From NCBI GenBank assembly GCA_001600875.1, contig BCLD01000005.1, positions 799,332 to 863,331 of the forward strand: 64,000 bases of DNA, read 5' to 3'. The notes beneath the pieces are model-generated. The model saw nothing but the letters and a program-made list of their open reading frames with translations. It had not been told where the DNA came from and did no database searches. Source of the DNA: Solicoccozyma terricola (taxonomy: Eukaryota > Basidiomycota > Tremellomycetes > Filobasidiales > Piskurozymaceae). Numbering within the stretch: position 1 is the stretch's first letter; the number at the start of each line of letters is the position of its first letter. Positions 31,586-45,000 of this stretch are shown here, piece after piece. The position numbers were made by a program, and so were the translations under genes.

Positions 31586-33898
31586 ATGCATCAATCCCGC
31601 CACGCGAGTGGGGGCTCGCATACTTCTCCCCGTTTCAGTCCCAGTCATACCTTCCCAGAAGATGTCGATGCCATCCCAGAAGAGCAGTGTGACGATCTGG
31701 ACGATAGGTCAGCCGCGGACAGTAGCGGATTGAAGGACCCACTCGATCATGGTAGACATTCTTTGTACTCGGAGAAGGGAAGGAGATTACATGGAAGGAG
31801 TTCATGGGGAAGTGCGGGATTAGGCGTTGGAGCGGGGTTCGGTTTGAGTAGAGGTTCAGCGAGTGCGTTGACGACGGGTGGTGGTGGTGGTGGTGGTGGT
31901 GGTGGTGGTGGTGGAGAGGGGCAAGGAAGTGGATCAGGGGATAAATCAAGTGAGCACAGCAAAGTCGGACCAAAGGTCCAATCATGGCTCCTCTCGTAGC
32001 TCATGCTGAGAAAAATCTGCTGCATTGGTACCTTCCCCCATCCATCCACGTAGTCTCTTCAACTCGTCGACCGTCGTATCTGCACGAACTACACCTACAA
32101 TCAAGTACAACTACATCCCGACCTCTATCCCCACACCAACTCATGCTCCTCATGCCATTCGGTTCATCAATCCCATCTCTAACTTCCAGTTCACTAAAAC
32201 GATCATCTCATGAAACACGGCAGGATGGCTTTGGGATGTCACCGCCGAAATTAGAAAGACCAATATCACCGCGAGGATACGCAAGGAAACGTGGTTCGGC
32301 ACCGGTTTTTTTACCTTCTCATAGGAGAGTTGTTGTACCTCCGATGACCACTGTGGATGGTAATTCCACTGGCGATTCTCAAGACCCAGGATCTCGTCGT
32401 ACAACGCCTCGAACCCAACAGACACCGGGTATACAATCATCTTCTCTATCTTCGGAAGACGGAGATGAACATTTACCACTACCAGGCCCGACTCAACTGT
32501 CCCGATTAACAGTCCACGTACCGATGACACGATCACTGTCAATGCCCATTCTTACGCTGAGAGAATTGGACGCTATGAGGGATAAAGAAGCGGATTTGGG
32601 GATTGTGAGGAATGAAGGATGGGCGTGGGTGAATGGAGGGTGTACGGAAACGAAGAGGGATGGGAGTGATGATAGGTGAGGGATATCTTGTCGAGGCTGT
32701 TTTCTTCGTCACATCGAGGTTTTCAACTCATCTTTTTGTTCGCGGCCAATACAGGGAGAACACTGAATCCTCTTCATACTCTCCATCTACATCGATCCCG
32801 GAACGTTCTTTCCTCCATAATAACCCCACAGATCGCCGTTCACCACCCGTATTCGCAGATCCTTTCCGTCGATCCTCTGTAACCACAACTCAAAGTAACA
32901 ACATCCAGAAATCGAATCGAGTGATAGGAGGCGAAGGAATGCAATCTACGTTGAATTGGACGACATTCTTTGATTTTCAACGGAATGATAATGATAATTT
33001 TGAAAGTAGGAAAAGTAGTGAACCTGATTCGAGAGGTTCTGGTGGTAGTGGTTGGTCAACTGGACCACTTGACGAGTCTGGATCTCCATCTCGAGCTGGG
33101 TTTAGTATCGAATCAGTGATGAGAACTGCTGTTGGAGGAACTCCAGGATCAATACAGGCACCGATACCGACACCGACGCCTTACTCCGGATCACCATCAC
33201 CAGTGCCATCAACCAGACCTGCTCTTACACGATATCGAACTAGTCCCGCTAGTTTCCAACATCGAGGACTGGAGATAACAATCGGTACTCAAGATCTGAT
33301 TGTCCCCTCAAGTTCTAGTCGATCTGGATTAGATGGTGGTGGTGGTGGTGGAGATGATGGAATGAGAGAACAGATTGGTGCTTTGGATGATTTTGGAAGA
33401 AGGTTATCGATTGTTTCTACTGGTTCTTTACTTGGAATGAGGGAAGATAGAAGACACGAGGGGAAGAAGGTGAATATGAGTCCTCTTGGAGATGATGAGG
33501 ACGTAGGATTACCAAAGTCCCTTCGTAAGGAAAAGGGTGCTGGTGTAGCACCGGGATCACCAACGAACCAAACATCAACAAGACAAGGAAGTTGGGCTAG
33601 TATATCCGTTTCAATCGAAGACCGACCATTCGATGTCCGATTCCCTGTCTCTGACGTCTCACGAGATGACGCTGGAGGAAGAAAACGATTCGATTCTGTA
33701 GATGGTGGGAAAGCAAGAGTCGAGAGGAGTGGGATATGGGGTTTGAGCGGGGTAGGAAGGGGGGGAAGAGGTAGTCTGAGTAGTGAGAAAGACGTGAGAG
33801 GGTCTCATGGAGGAGTGCCTTTGGATGGCGGTGGACGGGATGAGGGTGGTGGTGGGAAGGAGTGGTATGAGAGACGAGGATCATGGGCTGAGCTGTAG
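31586..33898 (+). CDS. Large low-complexity protein of unknown function
   Basis: Exons are 31586-31949, 32054-32675 and 32755-33898, which join in frame to 709 residues with normal GT-AG introns. Not recognised. Most of it is Ser/Pro/Arg/Gly-rich and probably disordered, with a Gly run of about 12 residues encoded at 31878-31914. Two stretches look more ordered: LTLRELDAMRDKEADLGIVR followed by NEGWAWVNGG at the end of exon 2, and QSTLNWTTFFDFQRNDND in exon 3. Repeated RxxS/T contexts suggest a kinase target (inference). The start is the first ATG of the open frame and could be elsewhere. It is read divergently from clpP and in line with the phytochrome gene. Confidence 0.7.
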
Positions 33899-34755
33899 GA
33901 TGTGTATGGCCTCGCATGACTTGTCGTTAGACGAGGTAACCAAAGTGACAAACGACCCCTTTCAAGTGTTGGGCCGCGACGTTGGGGGACACGATACCCG
34001 ATTCCCATGAAGAGAGACATGGATCGTCCGGTGGATGGGCGTGGGCTGAGACGGAGGGGGGTGTCGAGGGTGTCGAGGCCATGGAAGTAATCCAAGCCTC
34101 CGACCGTGCGAACCCCAGTATGCGATGGAAGTAATTCCCATACCGCGTGTGGCCGGCTGCAACAGGCTACAGCGGGTACTCGACCAGTAAAATCACAAGC
34201 TTACCTCTCTCTGCCTCACCACTCCCCTTTCCGCCCTCAGGGGTCCACCCGGCCTGTTCCGTCTGAGCGATATTCAAATCGATAGACAGCCATTCAAACA
34301 CCTGGAGCGCTTTCAACCACCCAAATTTCACTCGCGCTCAGGGAATTCCACGTGGACGTGGAGTGCGTGCTCGCTCCAACCAGTACAGGAGAATACCAGG
34401 GGGTTGGACAGCAAGAACACCCGTTCCAGGTCGGTCTTGTCACTCTACCACAACCATCACCCCTACGGAAGAAGACTGAGACCTACTTGCAGATTAAGAA
34501 AAAGACCGGGAAAAACGTGGCTAAATCGTTAGATCCATTTGAACTTCCAACAATCCGATCTTCGAGAGTTTCTTAACTCTCTTGAACGCCCGTGATAAAC
34601 CCCTCTCTCTCTCTCTCTCTCTCCCGCATCCGGAAGTATCACTCGAAAGCTGGACCAGCGAGCTGGGGTCGTAGTGGTACTCGGAAATACCGACGATCGT
34701 GTAACTGCGACAGCCAAACGCGGAGGTGCAAAAACGGAGAAGATCTGCAGTTAAG
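33899..34755 (+). other. Intergenic and 5' leader of the phytochrome gene
   Basis: About 860 bases with a CT dinucleotide run at 34603-34623 and CT/CA-rich leader-like sequence. No gene seen. Confidence 0.55.
34603..34623. repeat. CT dinucleotide repeat in a 5' leader
   Basis: About ten CT units roughly 135 bases upstream of the phytochrome start; pyrimidine tracts are common in leaders of these fungi. Confidence 0.85.
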
Positions 34756-37700
34756 ATGGCGGATCACCAATCGGACGGCAATGCCAGATATGATACTCTC
34801 GATCGAAACGACGAGTCGCAATCTACCATGGTCCCCCCATCTCCCTCATCTGGTCAAGTCCCACCACCTCAACCTCCATCCCCATCATCCGCAATGTTTG
34901 GATTCGGTCCAACTCGTCAACTAACTGGGTCCACCACATTATCCACCAACCTTCCATCAGGATCAGGATCAGGTGGTGGATACTCAACAGGACCTTTACC
35001 CCCTTCTGCTTCTTCAGCATCTGCTTCATTCGTTTTCCCAGTTAGATCGATGTTTCAGAATATGACTCCAGGTGGAAGTAGGATGGTTCAGACGCAGATG
35101 AATTCATCAGCGGTAGGATCTGGATCTGGATCGACGACGACGACGACGACGACGACGGGAGGAGGAGGACAGAGGAATGCGAGTGGGACGTCATCGTTGT
35201 CAAGAGGGGAATCTAATGCTTCGAGATATTCAGATAGCAAGAGACGTGAGAGTTTAGCGAGTATGGAATCAAAGCCGGATGATATCGATAAAGAGAGTAA
35301 AAACATATTTTCTTTGTTTCAAGCTAAAGGCAACGAAAGAAGTCCATCGTCAGGAGGAAGAAAACCAAATTTATCACCTATTCAAGATTCTCGTGATACG
35401 CAAGAAGGATCATCTAATTCAATTGAAACGGTAAATCTTGGATCTGGATCTGGTTCTGGTTCATCAACTACTACGACTCAACAAGGACCGTTTTCAGCTC
35501 CTTTATTGAAAAGTGGAAATAGAAGTGGGTATTTCCCGTCTGTTGATGGGAAAGGAGGACGAGCAGGGAGGAGGATGAGTGAAGCTTCTCCGTCTCCGAG
35601 GATGGTGGGTAGGGAGGGGAGTTGGTTAGGGAGTTCGGGGAGGAATGAGGTGGAAGGTCATGAGTTGAATGCACATAAGAAAGAGGAGGAGACGGCAGAA
35701 CAGAAGGGAGTGGTGGAGGGTCATAATTTGGGACAGGTCGATCCTACGGATGCTGAACCTGCGAATCTTCAAATAACGGAGAAGATCAGGGAGGGTGCAT
35801 ACAAGTTTTCCCATTTTCCAAGTGTAGGGGGAGAGAATCATCCTCCAGTTTCCGGAACAACATCGACTGGACCAGCCTCGGAAGCCAAGGAGACTGAGAA
35901 CCCGAATTTAATCCATCCTCGCCCTCAGATGGCAACACAATCAGATGAAGTGGAGGATTTAGTCCGTGGTGAACGTTCTCATCGGACATGCGGGGAACCA
36001 GGTCCAACGGTGGAGAAATTCAGGACTGAACAGATGGAAACTGAGCCGGATGTCGGTCCAGCCATCTCTACTCACCAGGACTTGAAGACTGGGTCGACGA
36101 TTGCCAAGGAAGAGGTCACGGAAGGTCGTCACGATCCAGCTGAAGAGATTGCGAATTCTCGACCTTCAGAGGTGACGGGCATCGTTCGACTCGGACAAGT
36201 TGGAGATACTGAAATACCAACTGGCAACAGTGGTCAGGAGGGAAGCGGCAGTGGCAGCGGCAGCGGATCACAACAGCAATCACTCCAATTGAGACAGCGC
36301 CATGCCGCTGTCGATCATCAGCAAAACACGCAAGCCTTTGTAACACACCAATCCACTACCAAGGACCACTTCGATCCCAACGCCCCATCGGGCGAAAACG
36401 ACGAAGGGATGGCTTCGGATCGACCGACAAGCGCTGGACCATCAGCAAGTCAAACCAACCTCACCTCAGAGGGTGCAGAGGGAGGTAGTGCGAATTCTGA
36501 GAACAGCCAGTTGTCCACGATGAGTCGATCTCACAGTCGAGGACTTTCTACTGACAGCGATGTCCCGGTCATGACGGTGAGGTTTCAGCATGCCACGACA
36601 GAGGATGGTCATCATGTCATTCTTGGACGCGAAGGAGTACTAGCAAAGTGCGAGGATGAGGTGGGTGTCTTTGATGGGGTGATTACATTATCCGAGGGCA
36701 ATGACTAAACCACCGCCTTCCCTTTCCAGCCGATCACCACCCCTGGAGCAGTTCAAGGTTTTGGCGTTCTCATGGTCCTCCAGGAAGACGAGGAGACTGG
36801 CGATCTCACCGTTCGACAGGTCTCGGAAAATTGTACAGAACTGCTTGGCCTTTCACCACGTTACCTGTTCCGCCTCCAATGTTTCACTCATATCCTTCCC
36901 CGAAGTCAAGACAACGCACTGCGGGACAACCTCGATTACCTTCCCGATCCCGACGTCAATGAGGGGGATACCAACGATGAAGGACCTCAAGTTTTCCTCC
37001 TGAGCGGCTACGGAGAGCCAGGAAGTGACGACTCGGACGAGCCGCCTTCCGAACGGACGGTCAATCGACGCCGCGAGTGGACCTGCTGGGTAGCCGCCCA
37101 TCGTCCGTCGCAAAAACTCTGGAATGAGACAGACGATCAAGGACTGCCCATCCCTCCTCCCAGTCTAATCGTCCTGGAATTCGAGCTCGAGCGGGACGTT
37201 TACAACCCCTTGTATCCTCCAGTGGACCCATCCGACGCTGGTAGCGGCACCGAATCACCGCTATCCGGCAGTGCCACAACTACCAGTGGTGGGAGGACAT
37301 CGTCGCAGGACAGCGTGTCCACAGGCGAGTCTACTGCGTCTGATTCCACGATGGGCCGCAAACAAGGCATCACCGGCCAGCCTTCGGAGCAGTCAATATC
37401 GACCCTGAAGAGCATCGAAGAGAACACCGTGGCGGAACATCATGCTGTACGCGAACAAGGTCTCATGGGCCTCGAAGGTATAGAGCTCGACCTGGACCCA
37501 GCAGAGGTCCTCGAATCAACTACGAGTCACGCCAAGCCACTCCGTGCTCTCGAAAGAATGCGTCGGATGACCCGGACAGCCCAAGCTCAGATCGCACGGG
37601 GCACAAGCGGCCGTCGGGGATCCGGAGCAGGACGGCGGCAGTCTCGTCGTGACGGAGCAGGCTCAGGTGGAGTGGGCACAATGGACGTCTTCTCTGTCCT

Positions 37701-40700
37701 CGCGCAGATAAACGACCAGCTCGGCGCCGCTCCAGACATCGAAACTTTCCTCAAGGTCGTCGTTGGTGTCATCAAAGATCTGACTCAGTTTCATCGCTGT
37801 TTAATTTATAGTTTCGACTCGCAATGGAACGGACAGGTCGTAGCAGAATTAGTGGATTGGAGCAAAACGCATGATCTTTACAAAGGGTTGATGGTAAGTG
37901 ACATTGTTTCCTGGCCGGCTGAAATCATGGCAGTTAACTTCCTCGAGGTCGCACAGTTTCCAATGACCGATATTCCAGTCCAGGCACGAGAGCTCTACCG
38001 AATCAGTATGTAGAATCGGCAGATATCTATTTGATCGCGCTAATACATTGCATCATTCATTCCAGACAAGGTCCGCCTGCTGTATGACCGCGCTCAGACC
38101 ACCGCCAGGATGGTGTTGCGCAGTAGATCGGACCTCGATTATCCGCTTGACATGACCCATTCCTACCTACGCGCGATGAGCCCCATCCACTTGGTTTATC
38201 TGAAGAACATGGGTGTCAGGTCGTCCATGTCAATTGTAAGTACCCGGCCCGCAAGCATCGATGGCAGTTTAATTTATGTCAACTCCCTTTGCTCCGCAGA
38301 GTATCATGGCATTCGGCAGCTTGTGGGGTCTTATCGCTCTACATAGTTACGGCAACTCCGGGATGCGAGTCAGCTTCCCCGTCCGACAGATGCTCCGTTT
38401 GCTGAGTGACTCGATTTCAAGGAATATCGAGAGATTGAGTTATGCTGCGAGGTTGCATACGCGAAAGCTGGTAGGTGATTGAGGCCCTCCATGTAGCAAT
38501 GTGCTTACGTTCTGCTCGTTGGTTACAGATCAGCACGATTCCGACCGATGCACACCCTACTGGATATATCGTCTCTAATGCTGACGACCTCATTCAATTG
38601 TTCGACGTGAGTCATCTCCCACAAAATATCCGCCTTTCGCGGCACTCATTTTCCTGTTATGCTTCAGGCCGACTCTGGCGTCCTCGTTATAGGAGACGGT
38701 GCCAAGATATTGGGTCCCAGTTCGGAACATGGTCAGGAGATGCTTCTTATCGCCGAGTTCTTACGTCTCAAACGCTACGAGTGAGTATCGGCCTGGTTCG
38801 CACCGATTCTACACCATCTTACTCCCCACCGCATCGTCCAGGAACATGCAAATATCGCACAACATCACCGAGGACTTCCCAGAGCTCAGGTCGCCAAAAG
38901 CTCTCGATGTTATCAGTGGTCTCCTTTACGTCCCGCTCTCAGCGAAAGGAAACGATTTCATCGCCTTCTTGCGGAAGGGGCAACTTCGTGAAGTTCACTG
39001 GGCAGGCAAGCCATACAGGGATGGCGCTGATAAGAGCGGGGGTCTCGAACCGAGACAATCTTTCAAAGCATGGTCCGAGACTATCGCTGGACGCAGTCGG
39101 CCGTGGACGGATGAACAGTTGGAAACCGCAGGAGTACTCGCATTAGTCTACGGAAAGTTTATCGAAGTCTGGCGACAGAAAGAATCGGCTATGCGAACCA
39201 ACCAGATGACTTCTATCTTACTCACGAACGCGTCCCACGAAGTACGAACGCCACTGAATCACATCATCAATTATCTCGAGCTTGCGCTAGATGGCCAGCT
39301 GGACAACGAAACGCGAGACAACCTCAGCCGGTCCCACTTGGCATCCAAGTCCTTGTTATTCACAATCAACGATCTTTTGGATTTGACGCGAATCGAGAGT
39401 GGAAACGAGACTGCCTTCAATGACCCATTCGATCTGAGATTATGCATCCAGGACGCCACCCGTGTGTATTCCTCTGAGGCCAAGCGTCGCGGACTGGAAT
39501 TCGAGGTGGAACTTGATAATGCTCCTGACTGCATGGTCATCGGAGATTTACGCAAGATTCGTACTGTCGTTGCCAACCTGGTTGCCAACGCTGTGAAATA
39601 CACCGGCGAAGGGACAATTCGGGTTAGCTGTTGTGGTCGGGAACCAACCGAAAGCGGGAGGTCAAGCTTCGACGCTGGAATGCTCGACGTGGAGATCGTC
39701 GTCAGCGATACCGGTCGTGGGATTGCAAGTGAGAAGCTTCAGGCGATGTTTGTCACCTTTGAACAGGCAGAAACGGTACCGCATCAGTCCCAAACGACCG
39801 GACTTGGTCTCGGTTTAGCGGTTGTTGCGCGAATCGTGGAACAACTCGGGGGACAACTGCGTGCAGAATCTGAAGTAGGCGTGGGTACTCGATTCTACTT
39901 CACCCTTCTCATGGCGCGGTACCTGCAAGGAGCTACCGAACCTACAGCTTCAACCAGTTCTGTCCCTCGTATCCGGAGCGGTGGGTCGTCTCGTGCATCG
40001 CGATCTAATTCTGTTGGATCAGACACTACGAAGTCCATGCAATCTCGGGAATCGGCTTCGTCTGAAGTCGATACCTTTGTCAAGGTTTTCTCAGCATCCC
40101 ACATGCGTACATCTCCAGCTGATGAGCGTCTTCAAGAAGCCGAGGCTAGGATGAATCAACCGGGTACATTCCCTGTGGCGGACAGTTCATGGCCAATTAA
40201 ACCTACCAAGGTTGAGAAAGGTCAAGTGAGACCTCCAGGTTCCTCCCCGCTCTTGAATCGAACCCCGTCGACCTCTGTCAGACATTCGTCCAGCGGTTCG
40301 GGTGGACCTGGACCATCCAATTCCCATACGCACGTTTCCAGACGGCATTTGAAGGAGAAGGAGCATCAACAGGCTTCGGAGAAGAAGTCGAAGCATGGTA
40401 GACCGAATACAGAGAGGATGCGCATATTGGTGGTGGAGGTGAGCTAGCTGGCTTCCAGGATATATATATGCTCCGAGGACTTTTTCTAAAGTGACTGCCC
40501 GGGGTACCGCCACCTACAGGATGATGACGTGAACCGACGTATTCTTGAACGGCGACTCCGAATTGACGGCCACGTCGTTCTATCTGATGTCAATGGACAG
40601 GAAGCTGTCGACCGGATCAAGGCAGATCGCTCATTTGACTGCATCCTCATGGACATCCAGTGCGTATTTCTCTTCACCCCTGATTTTTAAACAACGTGTG

Positions 40701-41043
40701 CTCGTATTGACATGCATACTTTGATCCTAGAATGCCCGTAATGGATGGCCGTCAGTCAGCTGCTGCGATCCGCAAGTACGAAGAGAGCTTGGACCCAACA
40801 GAAATCTCTGCAGCATCCAACAGACGAGTGAATAATCGTATTCCGATCATTGCCGTTTCTGCGTCATTGCATCAAGAACAAAGAGCAGAGCTGGCTGTCA
40901 ACTTTGACGGATGGATGTTGAAGCCTATTGATTTTAAGAGAATGCTGCATATTCTTGGAGGGTTAATCGATTCCGCTAGACGACAGGAGGATGTCTTTGT
41001 CCCTGGTCAATGGGAACGAGGCGGTTGGCTCAAAGTGGAGTGA
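34756..41043 (+). CDS. Fungal phytochrome: PAS-GAF-PHY hybrid histidine kinase with receiver
   Basis: Fungal phytochromes bind biliverdin and signal red light through a His-Asp relay (known). Exons: 34756-36660, 36730-37893, 37957-38005, 38066-38235, 38300-38470, 38529-38606, 38668-38780, 38842-40438, 40520-40659 and 40731-41043; 1899 residues in frame. After about 630 disordered residues comes LAKCEDEPITTPGAVQGFGV, whose Cys (about 632) aligns with the fungal chromophore Cys. GAF follows (FHRCLIYSFDSQWNGQVVAE, FPMTDIPVQARELY, SPIHLVYLKNMGV). PHY has the PRxSF tongue motif (EPRQSFKAWSE). The kinase has LTNASHEVRTPLNH (His about 1349), N-box ANLVANAVKYT, VSDTGRGI and GLGLGLAVV. The receiver starts at MRILVVEDDD with phospho-Asp in CILMDIQMPVMDG and Lys in WMLKPID. 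Confidence 0.92.
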
Positions 41044-42054
41044 GTCGGGAACCCATTGTTGTTAAAAAGGAGGTGTGGAAGGACCGTGGCACTGATGGAT
41101 TCGACTCTTACCAGATTCAAGGCGACGCAAACTGCTGTTGCGGTAGACAAGAACGACACGAATCTTTCCACAACCTAATAATACGATTGAACGAATGAAC
41201 GACTGCATATGAACAGAAGAGGGAGGTGAAACGCGGGGATCTCGTTGATATTGTACTATCATTCATTGTCGGGCGGGTTGGGGTGTTTTGTCCGACGGCA
41301 TGCTGGTTGACCGGGTGTACTAGAAGAACTGAATAGACCTGTACATGGCGAAAACATGATAATGCCATTTGCTGGTGGTTGTGGTTGCCGGTTGCCTTTG
41401 TTGCGGAACGCGGGTGGCGAAAAGCAACGCGGGTGCACAAAGGGGAGGAGTGATCACATGAAGCTCAAAGTCAGACAGAGAGGATCGCGTTTCTGTCGAT
41501 TCGTAGCTGGACAACTTGCGGTCCAAACATCGACCACCGCATCACCGACACACCTACTCTCCATCTTGATCTCTTGCTCGTCAACCACCGTCGTAGGCCC
41601 CTCCTACATCCCCGCGCGAACACCTGCAGAGCACGGTCACGCGAAACCGCTCAACCACAACCGCCATTCTCGAAAGGCAACCAAATCACCAACCAGCTGC
41701 TCTGGACGACCACGAACCACCCACAAGTCGTCGTCCTGTCCGGGTCATTTCACAGACTACCGAACAACGTCAAGGGATTGCGTGCAAGTCTCAGGGAGGC
41801 CGTAGCTCACAAACCCACAACGACACCACTACGACGACGACCGCATTTTCTTTTTCCTTTCTTTTCATTCCCTTTGATTCAGCAACTACCACTTAGCAAA
41901 CTGAGAATAAATCACACGTCTACCGACATTCTCAACCTCTCCACCTCTCCACATCCACATCCACATCCACATCCACTTCCACTTCCACTTCCTACTCCTC
42001 ATGACCTTGACTCCTTTCTCCCAGCTCGTGTCTTCACCATCCTCATCGTATAAC
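41044..42054 (+). other. Intergenic and 5' leader of IRC5
   Basis: About 1 kb. A CCACAT hexamer repeat lies at about 41944-41990 within a C/T/A-rich leader just before the IRC5 start. Open frames in this stretch are low-complexity and lack motifs. Confidence 0.55.
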
Positions 42055-45000
42055 ATGCCATTAACAGAAGGTACCCCAATAATGTCAGCTGGAACGAGCA
42101 CGATCGGAGCTGGAAACAGTATGCCTCAAACACCTGATTATGGAGAGGACGCTCAGGTCAAGGATGAAGATGATGTCGTCGCAATTCAAGATGAGGATCC
42201 TAATGAGGTGAGTGTTCGTATTTGTTGATATGATCGAGGGTGTTTTAAAGGTCCTTTCGGCCTGTCAGTGTATGCAAAAACGGCATAGCTCACCATTTTC
42301 TCATCACCTGTCATCTCTCTCAGCTCATCGTCAAACACGCTCAACTCCGAACGCTTCTTGAGAAATCTTCCGTTTACGCTCAACTCATCGGTGATCGAAT
42401 GCGTCGTCAACGAGCTGATAAAGCTCAAGAAGCTCAAAATAAAGAAAGACAAGCTCACAAACAAGAAAATGCAAAATCCAAAGCCGCGATTGCTCAAGCG
42501 AATGGAAGGAGAACTGCTACTCGTTTAGCTGCGAAGAAAGATGGAGATATCAAAGAGGAACCCAAGGTTGCTTCCCACAACACCAAGAGGAAGAGAGGTT
42601 CGAAAACCAAGAATAAAGATGAACAAGGTGAAACCGGATTCGAGGACGAAGTAGTTGCGTTAGCAGCTGTTGCTGCCGCTGCTGATAGCGAGGAAGGAGA
42701 CGCGGGGAAGGATAAGGATAGGAAGGTCTATGTGGGAGAACAACCGGCTCTGATCACGGGTGCCACGTTGAGGGATTACCAGCTCGCCGGTGTCCAGTGG
42801 ATGGTCAGTCTTTACGAGAATGGATTGAATGGGATTTTAGCAGACGAGATGGGACTTGGAAAGGTGAGAGCGAGAGCGAGAGAGCGGTTTCTTCAGCGCC
42901 TTTTTTTTTCTTTTTCTTTTTCTGGCGGTTAACAAGAGAACCTATCCAACTATCCAAACAGACCCTCCAAACCATCGCTTTCTTGGCCTATCTTTGTGAG
43001 AAGGGCACGACCGGTCCGTTTTTGATCGTCTGTCCCCTCTCCGTTCTCTCAAACTGGATTACCGAATTCCAAAAATTCGCTCCAGACATTCCTGTACGTC
43101 TCGCTTGCATTTTTCAACACCTGCTCGCTTGCTCATTGCTTTATTAATATATATCCCAGGTTCTGATGTATCACGGGAATCCACAAGAGCGACAACGCTT
43201 GCGGGCAGAGGAAATGCGCTTGTCTACCGCACATGCACTACCCAAGTCGGCAAAGGGTAAGAGCAATGTCGCAGGCGAGAAGCCTACCATCGCTTTCCCA
43301 ATAGTAAGTGTCGTTACTAGCTGTTCAGCCTTGTCGCCCAATCTGATTATTTTCCGGGAAACAGATCATAACCACGTATGAGATGGTGACGCGAGACCAG
43401 AAGTTCCTGTCCAAGTATCAGTGGAAGGTAAGTTCTCATGCACTCTCAACAAAATCCGTCCGTTAACCCATATCCGGGCGATCCAGTACATCGTTGTGGA
43501 CGAGGGTCATCGCCTGAAGAATTTCGACTGTCTGTAAGGTCACCATTCCTCCTTGCCGATTATTCTTGAAAGTTGACATCCACTTTCAAACGTGATAGAC
43601 TCATTCGACAGCTCAAGACATACACAAGTGCCAATCGACTAATTCTTACTGGCACCCCGCTTCACGTAAGTTTGGTTCAAGTATAGGCATAATGTTGCCA
43701 TAGCTAACCAAATACCTGTCGGCGCAGAATAATCTCGCGGAGCTCTGGTCCCTTCTCAACTTTATTCTGCCCAACATATTTGACAATCTAGAGAGCTTCC
43801 AGAATTGGTACGTTCTCATCGGGTTTGCCTTTGGAAATTATTCCTGTATTCACAGCTACATCTCGTACAGGTTCAACCTCGACGAGATCAGCCAAGGCAC
43901 CTCAGGCCAATCCCGCGTACTTGAAAAGTCTAGCATTGTTTCCTCCCTTCATGACATCCTCAAACCCTTCTTGCTCCGACGTCTTAAGGAGGATGTCGAA
44001 CCAGATCTACCTCGTAAAAAGGAGTATGTACTATATGCTCCCCTTACGCAGCAACAGAAGGATCTTTCGGATGCTGTCGCTCGTGGAGGCATCCGTCAAT
44101 ACCTCATCAACATGAAGGGTGGTTCCCGGGAGCCTTCGACTCGTTCTGTGTCAGTGGCCACTTCCCCAGAACCCGAGGACGACGACGAGCCCCGTCTGAG
44201 CCGGCGACTGAAGAAGAAACCTAGAGTCAGCTACAAAATCGAGATGAACGATGACAAATTTATCGATGACTTGGAGAACGGGCGGATACAGCCGGACTTG
44301 AACACTGACGATACTGCTGAGGAAATCGGCCAGAATTGGGCAATGAAATCAGCCAGTAAGTGCCTTTACGGGATATCTCGTGCATTCAGGAAAAGCTGAG
44401 CTGTTCAATGATCGTCCTCAGCCAAGCAAGTCAACAACATGAAGCTGCAAAACATTGTGATGCAGCTGCGAAAGGTTAGCATGGCTTCGTCCAATGCTAC
44501 GCCGTCATCTATTAAATATCGCTTGTCTTCTTAGGTCGCAAACCACCCCTTCTTGTTTGACTGGCCAGTTGACCCCTTGACTGGTTTGAAGGTGGTGAAT
44601 GAGGACCTCGTCAATGCCAGTGGTAAAGTACTGTTGTTACAGAGACTGCTCGATGCTCTTCTCGAGCGTGGACACAGGGTTCTCATTTTCTCTCAATTCA
44701 CGACCATGCTTGACGTCATCGTACGTTATGAATTGCAGTGCAGTAGCTCTTAGTGGATCCTGACGCAGTGCGCACTTCTCTATAACAGGAGGATTGGGCT
44801 GTAGAATTCAAGCAGATCAACCTTTGTCGAATCGATGGCTCCACCTCGCAAGCCGATAGGCTCGCGCAGATGAACGAGTTCAACAACCCGACAGGACCGG
44901 ATGCTCCCAACGTCTTCCTTCTCAGTACTCGCGCTGGAGGCCTGGGTATCAACCTTGTGTCGGCAGAGTAAGTTTTATCACACTCAAGGCATAATGGAGG

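Noticed and set aside
34996..35160. GGATCT/GACGAC simple repeats as a separate element
   Set aside because: They code for Gly-Ser and Thr runs of the phytochrome head and are ordinary codon-repeat expansions.
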